Source of the DNA: Allopontixanthobacter sp041741895
Lineage (GTDB): Bacteria > Pseudomonadota > Alphaproteobacteria > Sphingomonadales > Sphingomonadaceae
Length of the DNA: 24,104 nt
Assembly (NCBI GenBank): GCA_041741895.1
Contig: JBGSJO010000020.1
Span: 1-24,104 of the forward strand
Direction: 5' to 3'
Shown here piece by piece: positions 14,127 to 22,107 of the stretch (the stretch's first letter is position 1; every line of letters begins with the position of its first letter). Below the pieces are notes generated by a model, which was given only the letters and a program-made list of their open reading frames with translations, searched no databases and was not told where the DNA came from. The translations under genes and the position numbers were made by a program.

Positions 14127-16773
14127 GGCTGCGCGTCACTTGTTCGAATGTATCGCGCGAGAGGGCCGGAGCTGCGGCCAGGCGTTCAAGCTGGGCCCGC
14201 ATCAATTCTGCGCGGCTCGGTTCCAGCCGCCGCCAGCGGCCCAGCGGGGTGACAAAGCGTGCTGCCGTCTGCGGATTGATCGGGTCAAGCGCCAGGATCA
14301 AATCGGCAATCATCCGGTACCCCTCGCCGCTGACGGCATGGAAAGCCTGCGGATTTCCGGCAAATGCCATGTAGAGCGAACGCACACGGTTGGGATTGCG
14401 CAAGGTGAAATCGGGGTGTTCTGCCAGCGCCTTGACATGCGCCAGAGCCTGCGGGTGGAGCGAAGATGCCTGGATCGCGAACCATTTGTCAATCACCAGA
14501 TCATTGCCTTGATGGCGGCGGTAGAAATGGATCAATTTGTCGGTTCGCGCCGCTGTCTCCAGTCCGGCAAGCACCATCAATGCACCCTGCCGGTCGGTCA
14601 TGGTTTCGGCTGCGTCATATTGCGCTGCCGCCATGTCCGATGCCGCCGCGCCGCCGCCTGCAGCCAGATAGACCAGAGCCTGCGTCTTCACCTTGCGCGC
14701 ACCGCGCGCTGCGGCATCGAGCGCAGCCGGCACCGCGCTGGCCCTTGCGTGAAGGTCCACCAGTTCACCAGCGAGCTGCGCGGCGAGCCATGCCTTCAGC
14801 CCTTCACGTTCTGCATGAATGCGGGCGGGATCGGAAATGGCCAGCTGTTCTGCCAGATAGGTCTGGCCGGGCAGCATCATCAGCTCGCCGCGCATCGAAT
14901 CGTCGATGTCCGGATCGGTCAGGATGGCGCGCAAGGCAGAAGCAATGTCGGCCTGCGCCGCATTGCGGGAGGCATCATCCAGCCCCTTGCCCGTGGCAAG
15001 TGCAAGATGGCCAACCACCAGATCCTGCATCGCTTCGTAACGGGCAAAGGGATCGTCATCATGCGCGGCGAGGAACACCAGTTCTTCGCGGCTGACAGAC
15101 CGGTGGATGGTGACAGGCGCGGAAAAACCGCGGTTAATGGATAGGATCGGCGGACCTGCGAAACCGCCGAAGGAAAATTCGGCTTCGGCCTTGTCCAGCA
15201 CCACCAGCCGTTCGCCCGAATGCGTACCGGTGGCCTGGTCAAACAGGGCAATCCGCAGCGGGATAGGCAATTGCGCCTTGTCCGCCTGACCTGGTGTGGC
15301 ATGCAAGGTCTGTTTCAGATGCAGCGTGGCAGTGCTGCCTTCGTGGGACAGGCGCACATCTATCCGCGGCGTGCCGGCCTGGCTGTACCACAGGCGGAAC
15401 TGCGTCAGGTCGAGACCGGTCCCGTCCTCCATCGCGGTCACAAAATCCTCGCAGGTTGCGGCCTGTCCGTCATGGCGGTCAAAATAAAGATCTGTGCCTT
15501 TGCGGAACAATTCAGGGCCGGCCATGGTCCGGATCATCCGGATTACTTCGGCACCCTTGTTGTAGATTGTCGAGGTGTAGAAGTTGGAGATTTCCTGGAA
15601 ACTGTCGGGCCGGATCGGATGCGCCAGCGGGCCGGAATCCTCGGGGAACTGGACCGATCGGAGAATTCGCACATCCTCGATCCGCTTGACTGCCTCGCCC
15701 AGCATATCCTGGCTGAACAATTGGTCGCGCAGCACAGTGAAGCCCTCTTTCAGGCTCAGCTGGAACCAGTCGCGGCAGGTGATCCGGTTGCCTGACCAAT
15801 TGTGGAAATATTCATGGCCGATGACGCCTTCGACTGCGTCATAATCCCCGTCGGTCGCGGTTTCGGTGTCGGCCAGCACATATTTGGTGTTGAATATGTT
15901 GAGGCCCTTGTTCTCCATCGCCCCCATGTTGAAATCGCTGACCGCAACGATGTTGAACAGGTCAAGATCATATTCGCGGCCGAATGCCTGCTCGTCCCAT
16001 TTCATCGATGCCTTGAGCGATGCCATCGCATGGTCGGTGCGCGGCAGATCGCCTTCCCGAACATAGATGTTCAGCGCAACTTCCCGCCCGGAAACCGTGG
16101 TGAAAATGTCGGAATTCGCTACCAGATCGCCGGCGACCAGCGCGAAAAGATAGGACGGCTTGGGCCATGGGTCGTCCCACTGGGCCCAATGGGTCCCCTC
16201 TGCGCCATCACCGCTGGCAATCATGTTGCCATTGGACAGCAGCACGGGAAACTGCGCCTTTGGCCCCTCAATCCGCACGGAATAGGTGGACAGGACATCA
16301 GGGCGGTCGGGGAAGAAGGTGATCCGCCGGAACCCCTCCGCCTCGCACTGGGTGCACAGCATCCCGCCCGAGGCAAACAGACCCATCAGCTGGGTGTTGG
16401 CCGAAGGGTCCACTTCGGTGACCACAGTAATTTCATGGGTGTCACCCGGAAGTGAGACAATCAGATTGCCTTCCTGCACGCTCCAGCTGGGGGTCAGTTC
16501 GCCATCGACCAATACCGACAGGGGCACCAGACCATCACCATTGAGCAGGATGGTGGGTGAAGGATCCGCCGCCGGATTGCGGGTGACGGTGAGAGTGGCG
16601 GCAATTCTGGTCCGCTCCAGCCCCAATTCGAACACCAGCTTCGTTTCCGGCACCAACCAGGCAAAAGGCCGATAATCCTCGCGCCTGATCGTTGCCGGGC
16701 TTTTCGGCCGGACTGCGGCGTCAGCCATTTCGGGGTTGCTGTTCGTGGCGGAGGGGGTGCGGGCAATATCCAT
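14119..16773 (-). CDS. pepN: Aminopeptidase N (M1 zinc metallopeptidase)
   Basis: An 884-residue cytoplasmic aminopeptidase of the E. coli PepN type, which removes N-terminal residues from peptides. The exopeptidase motif GAMEN is at 284-288. The zinc site is HEYFH (His320, Glu321, His324) with the third ligand Glu343 in LKEGF, exactly the HExxH-x18-E pattern. DUF3458-like beta and helical domains follow to the C-terminus. The length is normal. ATG 16773 has AGGAAG five nt upstream; a second ATG 15 codons in is the alternative start. It overlaps pgeF by eight nt and is divergent from the NAD(P)-binding protein gene, with about 50 nt between the starts. Confidence 0.95.
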   Translation of the reverse strand: MDIARTPSATNSNPEMADAAVRPKSPATIRREDYRPFAWLVPETKLVFELGLERTRIAATLTVTRNPAADPSPTILLNGDGLVPLSVLVDGELTPSWSVQEGNLIVSLPGDTHEITVVTEVDPSANTQLMGLFASGGMLCTQCEAEGFRRITFFPDRPDVLSTYSVRIEGPKAQFPVLLSNGNMIASGDGAEGTHWAQWDDPWPKPSYLFALVAGDLVANSDIFTTVSGREVALNIYVREGDLPRTDHAMASLKASMKWDEQAFGREYDLDLFNIVAVSDFNMGAMENKGLNIFNTKYVLADTETATDGDYDAVEGVIGHEYFHNWSGNRITCRDWFQLSLKEGFTVLRDQLFSQDMLGEAVKRIEDVRILRSVQFPEDSGPLAHPIRPDSFQEISNFYTSTIYNKGAEVIRMIRTMAGPELFRKGTDLYFDRHDGQAATCEDFVTAMEDGTGLDLTQFRLWYSQAGTPRIDVRLSHEGSTATLHLKQTLHATPGQADKAQLPIPLRIALFDQATGTHSGERLVVLDKAEAEFSFGGFAGPPILSINRGFSAPVTIHRSVSREELVFLAAHDDDPFARYEAMQDLVVGHLALATGKGLDDASRNAAQADIASALRAILTDPDIDDSMRGELMMLPGQTYLAEQLAISDPARIHAEREGLKAWLAAQLAGELVDLHARASAVPAALDAAARGARKVKTQALVYLAAGGGAAASDMAAAQYDAAETMTDRQGALMVLAGLETAARTDKLIHFYRRHQGNDLVIDKWFAIQASSLHPQALAHVKALAEHPDFTLRNPNRVRSLYMAFAGNPQAFHAVSGEGYRMIADLILALDPINPQTAARFVTPLGRWRRLEPSRAELMRAQLERLAAAPALSRDTFEQVTRSLG

Positions 16774-16825
16774 TACTGCTTCCTAGGTGCTTTCCTTTGC
16801 GCTTCCAATGCCTACAACGCGCAGC

Positions 16826-17596
16826 ATGGCACATATGTTCATATTCGGCCTTGGCTACACTGCCTCGCGCATTGCCGCCGGGTTGCGCGGGCGCGGCTGG
16901 GTGGTGGAGGCCACCGGCAGCAACGGTGATGTCGATTTCCGGGATGGGGCGGCGGTGCGAGATGCCCTGACCCGGGCCAGCCATGTCTTGTCCAGCGTCC
17001 CGCCAGCTGAAGATGCCGATCCCGTGCTGGGCCGCTACGGCACCGACTTGACGCAGCATTGGCTCGGCTATCTGTCCTCCACCGGTGTTTACGGCGATAC
17101 CGGCGGCGCATGGGTCGATGAAAGCGCACAGACCGGTTCGGGCCGCCGTACCGCCCGCGCCGATGCGGATGGAAAATGGCTGGAACGCGGCGCGCGGGTG
17201 TTCCGCCTGCCCGGAATTTACGGGCCGGGCCGCAATGCTCTGACGCGGGTCGGGGAAGGCAAGGCAAACCGGATCGACTTGCCCGGGCAGGTATTCAGCC
17301 GGGTGCATGTCGATGACATCGTCAGCGGCGTAATCGCCGGGTTGGGCGCGCCCGCCGGGGCGTATAATCTGTCCGACGATCTGCCCGCCAGCCAGAATAC
17401 CGTGATCGAGGAAGCCTGCGCCTTGCTGGGCCGCGCGCCGCCGCCGCTATTGACGCTGGAAGATGCCAGGCTGTCCCCCATGGCGCGCGGGTTTTATGGC
17501 GAGAACCGGCGGGTTGCCAATGGCAAGGCCAAACGGGTGCTGGGCTGGCAACCGGCCTTTCCCGATTACAAGGCCGGACTGCGCAGCCTGGTATAA
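16826..17596 (+). CDS. NAD(P)-binding Rossmann protein of the extended SDR type (YeeZ-like)
   Basis: About 256 residues. The N-terminus MFIFGLGYTASRIAAGL (4-20) is a nucleotide-binding G-x-G-x-x-A motif. A conserved GYLSSTGVYGDTGGAWVDE segment and RLPGIYGPGRN are typical of epimerase-like proteins related to E. coli YeeZ. The substrate is unknown. The start is uncertain: ATG at 16826, 16835 or 16808, or GTG at 16787, are all in frame and none has a clear ribosome site. I chose 16826, which puts the Rossmann motif right at the N-terminus. It ends one base before the convergent EamA gene. Confidence 0.8.
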   Translation: MAHMFIFGLGYTASRIAAGLRGRGWVVEATGSNGDVDFRDGAAVRDALTRASHVLSSVPPAEDADPVLGRYGTDLTQHWLGYLSSTGVYGDTGGAWVDESAQTGSGRRTARADADGKWLERGARVFRLPGIYGPGRNALTRVGEGKANRIDLPGQVFSRVHVDDIVSGVIAGLGAPAGAYNLSDDLPASQNTVIEEACALLGRAPPPLLTLEDARLSPMARGFYGENRRVANGKAKRVLGWQPAFPDYKAGLRSLV

Positions 17597-17597
17597 G

Positions 17598-18506
17598 TCA
17601 GGCGTGTTTGGCACGTAGCGCGAGCACCATGCCCGCCAGCGCCAGAATTGCCCCGCCTGCCGCCAGCAGCGACCATTCATACCCTTCGATAAAGGTCGAA
17701 ATCAGCATCGCGACGACCACCACGAAGACACCGTTATACGCCGCCCGCCCGGCGCCGATTTCGCGCACGATGGTATAATACAAGGGGAAGGTGACAACCG
17801 ATCCGGCCAGCGCCAGCCAGCCGATTCCCGCCCAGTAATGCGGGTCCGCGGGGAGCACCGGGGGACCGGCCGTAATCCACGCCAGGGCAAAATCCGCGAT
17901 CACACCATACAGCATCGACCATGCCAGAAGGCTGACCATCGGCAGCGCCCTGCCGGTGGAGTTGGCCTGAATCACATTGGCGAGCGAGGCGGACAGAATA
18001 CCCCCTACCGTCAGCGCGATACCCAGCGGAATATTGCCGCCAAGCGGAGACAGGCGGGCTTCATGGGTCAGCAACAGCACAATACCGGCAATCGCCACCA
18101 GACTGCCCAGCAGAAACCGGCCCGTCACTTGCTGTCCCAGAACCACCCGTCCCAAAATCGCATTGGGCACCATCAACATGCCGAACATCACCGCGACAAT
18201 GCCGGAAGTCAGATGCAATTCAGCGCGGTAGACGAAATTGAAATTCAGGCAAAACTGGGAAATTCCGATGAACATGGCCAGGAACTGCCCGTTTCTGCCG
18301 ATCCGGAGCGATTTGCCGGTAACCAGTGCCAGCAGAAACATGCACGGCGCCGCCAACATGAACCGCCAGGTGACCGACCAGCTGGGCGGAACTTCGTCGA
18401 TCTGGCCGGTGATCACCCACCAGGTCGAACCCCAGATCAGCGCAACCAGCAGGAATGGCAGCGCGACCCGGGGCCTCAGCAATGCATGCGGCGGGGTTTC
18501 GCTCAC
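17598..18506 (-). CDS. EamA/DMT-family transporter (probable metabolite exporter)
   Basis: A 302-residue protein with ten hydrophobic helices in two EamA repeats. The opening FLLVALIWGSTWWVITGQIDEVPP (from about 17) and the repeat-end YRAELHLTSGIVAVMFGMLMVPNAILGRVVLGQ are classic for drug/metabolite transporters. The second repeat runs from about 155 to 297. The start GTG 18506 overlaps the threonine aldolase stop as GTGA. Open frame upstream of this lies within ltaE and is not plausible coding. Coupling suggests it may export an amino acid related to the aldolase reaction, but the substrate cannot be read from sequence. Confidence 0.85.
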   Translation of the reverse strand: MSETPPHALLRPRVALPFLLVALIWGSTWWVITGQIDEVPPSWSVTWRFMLAAPCMFLLALVTGKSLRIGRNGQFLAMFIGISQFCLNFNFVYRAELHLTSGIVAVMFGMLMVPNAILGRVVLGQQVTGRFLLGSLVAIAGIVLLLTHEARLSPLGGNIPLGIALTVGGILSASLANVIQANSTGRALPMVSLLAWSMLYGVIADFALAWITAGPPVLPADPHYWAGIGWLALAGSVVTFPLYYTIVREIGAGRAAYNGVFVVVVAMLISTFIEGYEWSLLAAGGAILALAGMVLALRAKHA

Positions 18507-19510
18507 AGGGAAGCGACCGCCCGGGCAAGGTCCGCCGCATCTTCCGCCCGCGTATTCCATGCGGTGACGAAGCGGGCCGCATCGCTGCCCCAATCATAGA
18601 ATCCAAAGCCCTGCGCGCGCAGTGTTTCCCGCTCCTGCGCAGTGCAGCACACGAACAGCTCATTCGCCTCCACGGCATGCATCAGGCGGCCGGCGGCGGC
18701 CCCGGCAATTTCCTGCGCGGCGGCATTGGCGGCGCGGGCATTGGCGAGCCACAGATCGCCTTCCACCATCGCCAGCACCTGTGCCGCCAGAAAGCGGCCC
18801 TTCGATTGCAGGTGTCCGGCCCGTTTGCGGCGAAAGCGGGCCACTTCGGCCAGCGCGGAATCGAAAAACACGATTGCTTCTGCCGTCATCCCGCCATTCT
18901 TTACGCAGCCAAAACTGAGCGCATCGACCGGTCCGGCAGCGTCTGCGGCGGTGCATCCCAGAAAGGCTGCTGCATTGGCAAACCGCGCCCCGTCCATATG
19001 CAGCGGCAGGCCGCGCGCCTTGGCCAGATCGGCAATCGCGGCAATCTCCGCCGGACGATAGGCGCGGCCATATTCGCTGGCCTGGGTGATGGAAATTGCA
19101 TGGGGATGGACCTGGTGCACATCGCCGCGCACCGAATCGATCACGGCACGAATACTGTCAGGCGTCAGTTTCGCGCCCTCGCCTTCCGCCAGCATCAGCT
19201 TGGCACCGTGCAGATAGAACCCCGGCGCGCCGCCTTCGTCCATTTCGATATGCGCTTCGCGGTGGCAGATCACCCCGCCATGCGGCTGGACCATGGTGCC
19301 CAGCGCCAGGCAATTTGCCGCCGTGCCGGTGGCCACCCACAGCGCGGAACATTCGCGCCCGAACATTTGCGAGAACGCATTATCCATCCGCTGCGACAGT
19401 GCATCACCGTCATAGGGAGCGTCCGCTTCATCGGCCGCGCGCATCGCATCCCACACGGCGGGGTGGACGCTGGCTGCGTTGTCGGACAGGAACTGTTTGT
19501 TGCGGCTCAT
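18503..19510 (-). CDS. ltaE: Low-specificity L-threonine aldolase-like PLP enzyme
   Basis: A 335-residue fold-type I PLP enzyme of the beta-eliminating lyase/threonine aldolase family. It probably cleaves L-threonine or allo-threonine, or other beta-hydroxy amino acids, to glycine plus aldehyde. It has FLSDNAASVHP at the N-terminus, TGTAANCLAL (61-70), His87 in REAHIEMDEGG (active-site histidine), HMDGARFAN (171-179, with Asp173 and Arg176) and the Schiff-base Lys204 in SFGCVKNGG. The length is close to that of Pseudomonas-type enzymes. ATG 19510 is divergent from the GNAT gene. The downstream EamA transporter overlaps it by four nt. Confidence 0.88.
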   Translation of the reverse strand: MSRNKQFLSDNAASVHPAVWDAMRAADEADAPYDGDALSQRMDNAFSQMFGRECSALWVATGTAANCLALGTMVQPHGGVICHREAHIEMDEGGAPGFYLHGAKLMLAEGEGAKLTPDSIRAVIDSVRGDVHQVHPHAISITQASEYGRAYRPAEIAAIADLAKARGLPLHMDGARFANAAAFLGCTAADAAGPVDALSFGCVKNGGMTAEAIVFFDSALAEVARFRRKRAGHLQSKGRFLAAQVLAMVEGDLWLANARAANAAAQEIAGAAAGRLMHAVEANELFVCCTAQERETLRAQGFGFYDWGSDAARFVTAWNTRAEDAADLARAVASL

Positions 19511-19562
19511 AGAGGAACGCCCTTAACCGCCCGCGCGTTCAGCGCAAGAAGGAGAACACTGG

Positions 19563-19862
19563 ATGGCCGCTCAGGATGTAGAAATTACGCGGCACGCCAA
19601 GGGCGACGCCGGCGAATATCATGCCCATGTCACAGGCAGCAATGCCAAGGGCCGCCTTACCTGGGTAACGCGCGGCGACGGGGCACGGGTGGCCGAACAT
19701 ACTCTGGTTCCCAAATCGATCGGCGGCCGCGGGATTGCCGCGCTGCTGGTGCAGAATCTGGTGGCCGATGCCCGGCAGAACGGGTTCAAGATTGTGCCCA
19801 AATGCAGTTATGTCGCCGCGAAATTTGAAGGAAACCCGGCATGGGCCGATCTGCTCGCCTGA
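19563..19862 (+). CDS. Small GNAT-like acetyltransferase (YjdJ/COG2388 type)
   Basis: A 99-residue protein. The segment GGRGIAALLVQNLVADARQNGFKIVPKCSYVAAKFEGNPAWADLL (from about 54) is the acetyl-CoA-binding half of GNAT folds, in the short form seen in COG2388 proteins. The substrate is unknown. ATG 19563 has AAGGAG at 19549-19554, eight nt away. It stands alone between divergent ltaE and convergent PH-domain genes. Confidence 0.85.
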   Translation: MAAQDVEITRHAKGDAGEYHAHVTGSNAKGRLTWVTRGDGARVAEHTLVPKSIGGRGIAALLVQNLVADARQNGFKIVPKCSYVAAKFEGNPAWADLLA

Positions 19863-19874
19863 TTCTCGTGCCGA

Positions 19875-21434
19875 TTATCGGGCCAATTCGGAGAAATCAG
19901 TCTCGGCAATGCTGGAGATGATCGAAGCGCGCAATTCCTCTGCGCGCTGGGGAGTAATGCCGTGGAGCGCCATGGTTCCTCCGGCCAGCCCGAGGTGGAG
20001 GGTCACATAACCCCGCCAGCGGCCCAGGATATGCTGCCTGATTTCCACCGACTGCAATTTGACCCGGCGGGCGACGGCCAATTTGGGGGCGAGCCAGCCG
20101 CTGCCGATGAACATCTGTGTCGGTGACAGGGCATTGCGTTCATGGCGCCACAGATAGGCCTGCCTCAAGGCCAGGAAAATAGCCCCGAAGACCGGCAACA
20201 GGGCCAGCCAGGGCCGATCAAGCACCATCATGGCGATGCTGATCGGCACCAGAATCAGCGCCGCCGCAACTGCATTGTCGATCCGGAAATTGCGGGCGCC
20301 GCGCTGCCATACCAGATCGCCGGAAGGTGGTTCAAACCCGGCGGAACTGATGATCGGATTGATTTCCTCGATTCGACCGAACGGCGCGACCACATGGTTC
20401 GATGATCCGCTGTCCTGCGCCAGGCTGACGAAGCTGAGGCCGTGCCAGCCAAACCGGCTGCGAACGATCCCGGTGTCGATCCGAACAGCTTGGACACGGT
20501 GCACCGGCATTACCACATCGGTTCGGGTCAGCAGCCCGCGGCGGCGGCGGAACCCTTTGGCAGTGCGTTCCAGCATGAACCCCCAATCGCGCAGGGTGGT
20601 GCGGATGAGCCCGCTTGCCACCCCGACCACAAGCAGGGACACCAGGCCGAGCAGGCCGCCGATGATCTGCGCCGCAAGCCCCAGATTTTCCAATTGGCCG
20701 AACGGACCGGCGAGAAGTTTTTGCCACTCCTGCACTTCCCAGATGTCGAAAGGCAGGAAATCGCCAAAGGTTTGCAACGCGCCGCCAACCACGGCCACAA
20801 CCGCGAGCGAGAATTCGAACATCCCGAACGTCAGCAATCGGCGCAAATCCATGGAAAACAAGATCTCCGCAGGCTCTTCCGCCACTTTGGAAATATCTGC
20901 GTCGGGGCCCACAGCCAGGGCGGCCCCGCCCTCCGCAGTATCGCCCGCACCCGCCCCGTCCTTGCGCGCCCGCACAACTTCGCGCAGTCTTTCGCCTTCG
21001 GCTTCGGAGAGATATTGCAGCGCCAATTCATCCTTGCCGCCCGCGCCGGTTTCAAACCGCACCTGGACCAACCCGAACAGACGGGGGATCAGCGTCTGTT
21101 CGAGGCTGATGTCCTGGATCCGTTCGAACGGGACGGACCGAGCCGCGCGCGACAGGATACCACTTTCAACCCGAATGTCGTTCTCGCCCACCGTATAGGT
21201 CAGCCGCCGCCACCTGAGATAGGCCATGGCCACACCGAATGCGGCGATCAATGCCCCGAAACCCAGTGCTGCAAGCAATCCGAACGGCTGGTCCCGCATG
21301 CCATACCCCACCGCCACCATCGGCAGCACGGCGCGCTGGAGACCCTGCAGGCCGCGCGCCGCAAAACCAAGCGGATTGGTCCGCTGCGCCGGATATTGTG
21401 CGGGGTCCTGCGCCGGATCGGGCACTGCGGTCAC
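19875..21434 (-). CDS. Membrane protein with three bacterial PH (bPH2/DUF304) domains, YdbT-like
   Basis: A 519-residue protein. Three bPH2 domains (about 68-155, 275-365, 430-510) alternate with pairs of hydrophobic helices (about 30-66, 180-260, 380-412). Typical signatures are YTVGENDIRVESGIL followed by VPFERIQDISLEQ, and RGLLTRTDVVMPVHRVQAVRI in the second copy. The residues between about 150 and 175 are low-complexity and Ala/Gly-rich. Function is unknown; YdbS/YdbT-type pairs are common in many bacteria. The start GTG 21434 overlaps the stop of the upstream PH gene as GTGA, so both proteins are probably made together. Confidence 0.85.
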   Translation of the reverse strand: MTAVPDPAQDPAQYPAQRTNPLGFAARGLQGLQRAVLPMVAVGYGMRDQPFGLLAALGFGALIAAFGVAMAYLRWRRLTYTVGENDIRVESGILSRAARSVPFERIQDISLEQTLIPRLFGLVQVRFETGAGGKDELALQYLSEAEGERLREVVRARKDGAGAGDTAEGGAALAVGPDADISKVAEEPAEILFSMDLRRLLTFGMFEFSLAVVAVVGGALQTFGDFLPFDIWEVQEWQKLLAGPFGQLENLGLAAQIIGGLLGLVSLLVVGVASGLIRTTLRDWGFMLERTAKGFRRRRGLLTRTDVVMPVHRVQAVRIDTGIVRSRFGWHGLSFVSLAQDSGSSNHVVAPFGRIEEINPIISSAGFEPPSGDLVWQRGARNFRIDNAVAAALILVPISIAMMVLDRPWLALLPVFGAIFLALRQAYLWRHERNALSPTQMFIGSGWLAPKLAVARRVKLQSVEIRQHILGRWRGYVTLHLGLAGGTMALHGITPQRAEELRASIISSIAETDFSELAR

Positions 21435-21946
21435 AATGTCTCGCGCTTGATATGCGCGCGGATCACCTCGCGCATCGCCATGGCGTCTTCATTGAGCACC
21501 CCGGGCAAATGGACCGAGGCATTGTGGCTGCCCGCCGTGTGCAATGTCAGCGTGGCCAATCCGTAATACCGTTCCAGTGGACCCTGATCGACATCGATAT
21601 GCTGGACCCGCCCGAACGGCACCACGGTGTCGGAGCGCAGCAATAGCCCGCGCACCACCCGCAGACGGTCAGCACCCATCACAAAACCGCGCGCATGATA
21701 CCGGCGCAGCGGCACCCGCATGATCAGGAATGCCGCCGCCAGCACAACCGGCACGATGAAGAAACCAGCCGGAAGCACCTGGGACACTTCCAGCACCAGC
21801 GATCCGATGATGAACGGCAGGGTAAACAGGGCCGTCAGGATCCGCAGGATCTTGACATGATCGGGATGAAGCGGGGTCAACGCCTCGTCGCCGGCTGGCA
21901 AAACGGAACCTGCAACCGGAACAGCTTGTGAAGGATGATCATTCAT
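21431..21946 (-). CDS. Membrane PH-domain protein, YdbS-like
   Basis: A 171-residue protein with two hydrophobic helices (about 33-53 and 58-78) followed by one bPH2 domain (about 85-170). The core is RGLLLRSDTVVPFGRVQHIDVDQGPLERYYG (from 99), as in YdbS/DUF304 proteins. The hydrophilic N-terminus carries no recognised domain. It is the first gene of a two-gene unit with the larger three-PH-domain protein and is divergent from the sodium/sugar symporter gene, with a 161-nt gap. Function is unknown. Confidence 0.85.
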   Translation of the reverse strand: MNDHPSQAVPVAGSVLPAGDEALTPLHPDHVKILRILTALFTLPFIIGSLVLEVSQVLPAGFFIVPVVLAAAFLIMRVPLRRYHARGFVMGADRLRVVRGLLLRSDTVVPFGRVQHIDVDQGPLERYYGLATLTLHTAGSHNASVHLPGVLNEDAMAMREVIRAHIKRETL

Positions 21947-22107
21947 GGTGAGTTAGATGGCTAAGACGCTGCCGCCTGGCAAGTTTCTTTTGCGCATTTG
22001 CCTTGGGCGGGATGATCGCCGCATTCCCTTGCTTTCGGCCATGTGGATGCAAGGGATTGACCGATTCGCCCAAACCGGCGATCTGCTGCCGGGGAGGAGA
22101 GGGCGCG

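Noticed and set aside
13927..15144. 405-codon open frame on the plus strand
   Set aside because: It lies antisense to pgeF and pepN, which have complete motifs. Its translation is Arg/Gln/His-rich with no recognisable domain, as expected for the shadow frame of a GC-rich gene.
18455..19828. 457-codon open frame on the plus strand
   Set aside because: It is antisense to ltaE and then overlaps the GNAT gene in another frame. The composition is typical of a shadow, with no motif or ribosome site.
20442..21566. 374-codon open frame on the plus strand
   Set aside because: It is antisense to both PH-domain genes. Low-complexity, Arg/Gln-rich shadow.
22003..22107. Upstream extension of the symporter frame
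   Set aside because: The extra 35 residues are Cys/Pro/Gly-rich and precede a strong Shine-Dalgarno that serves TTG 22108.
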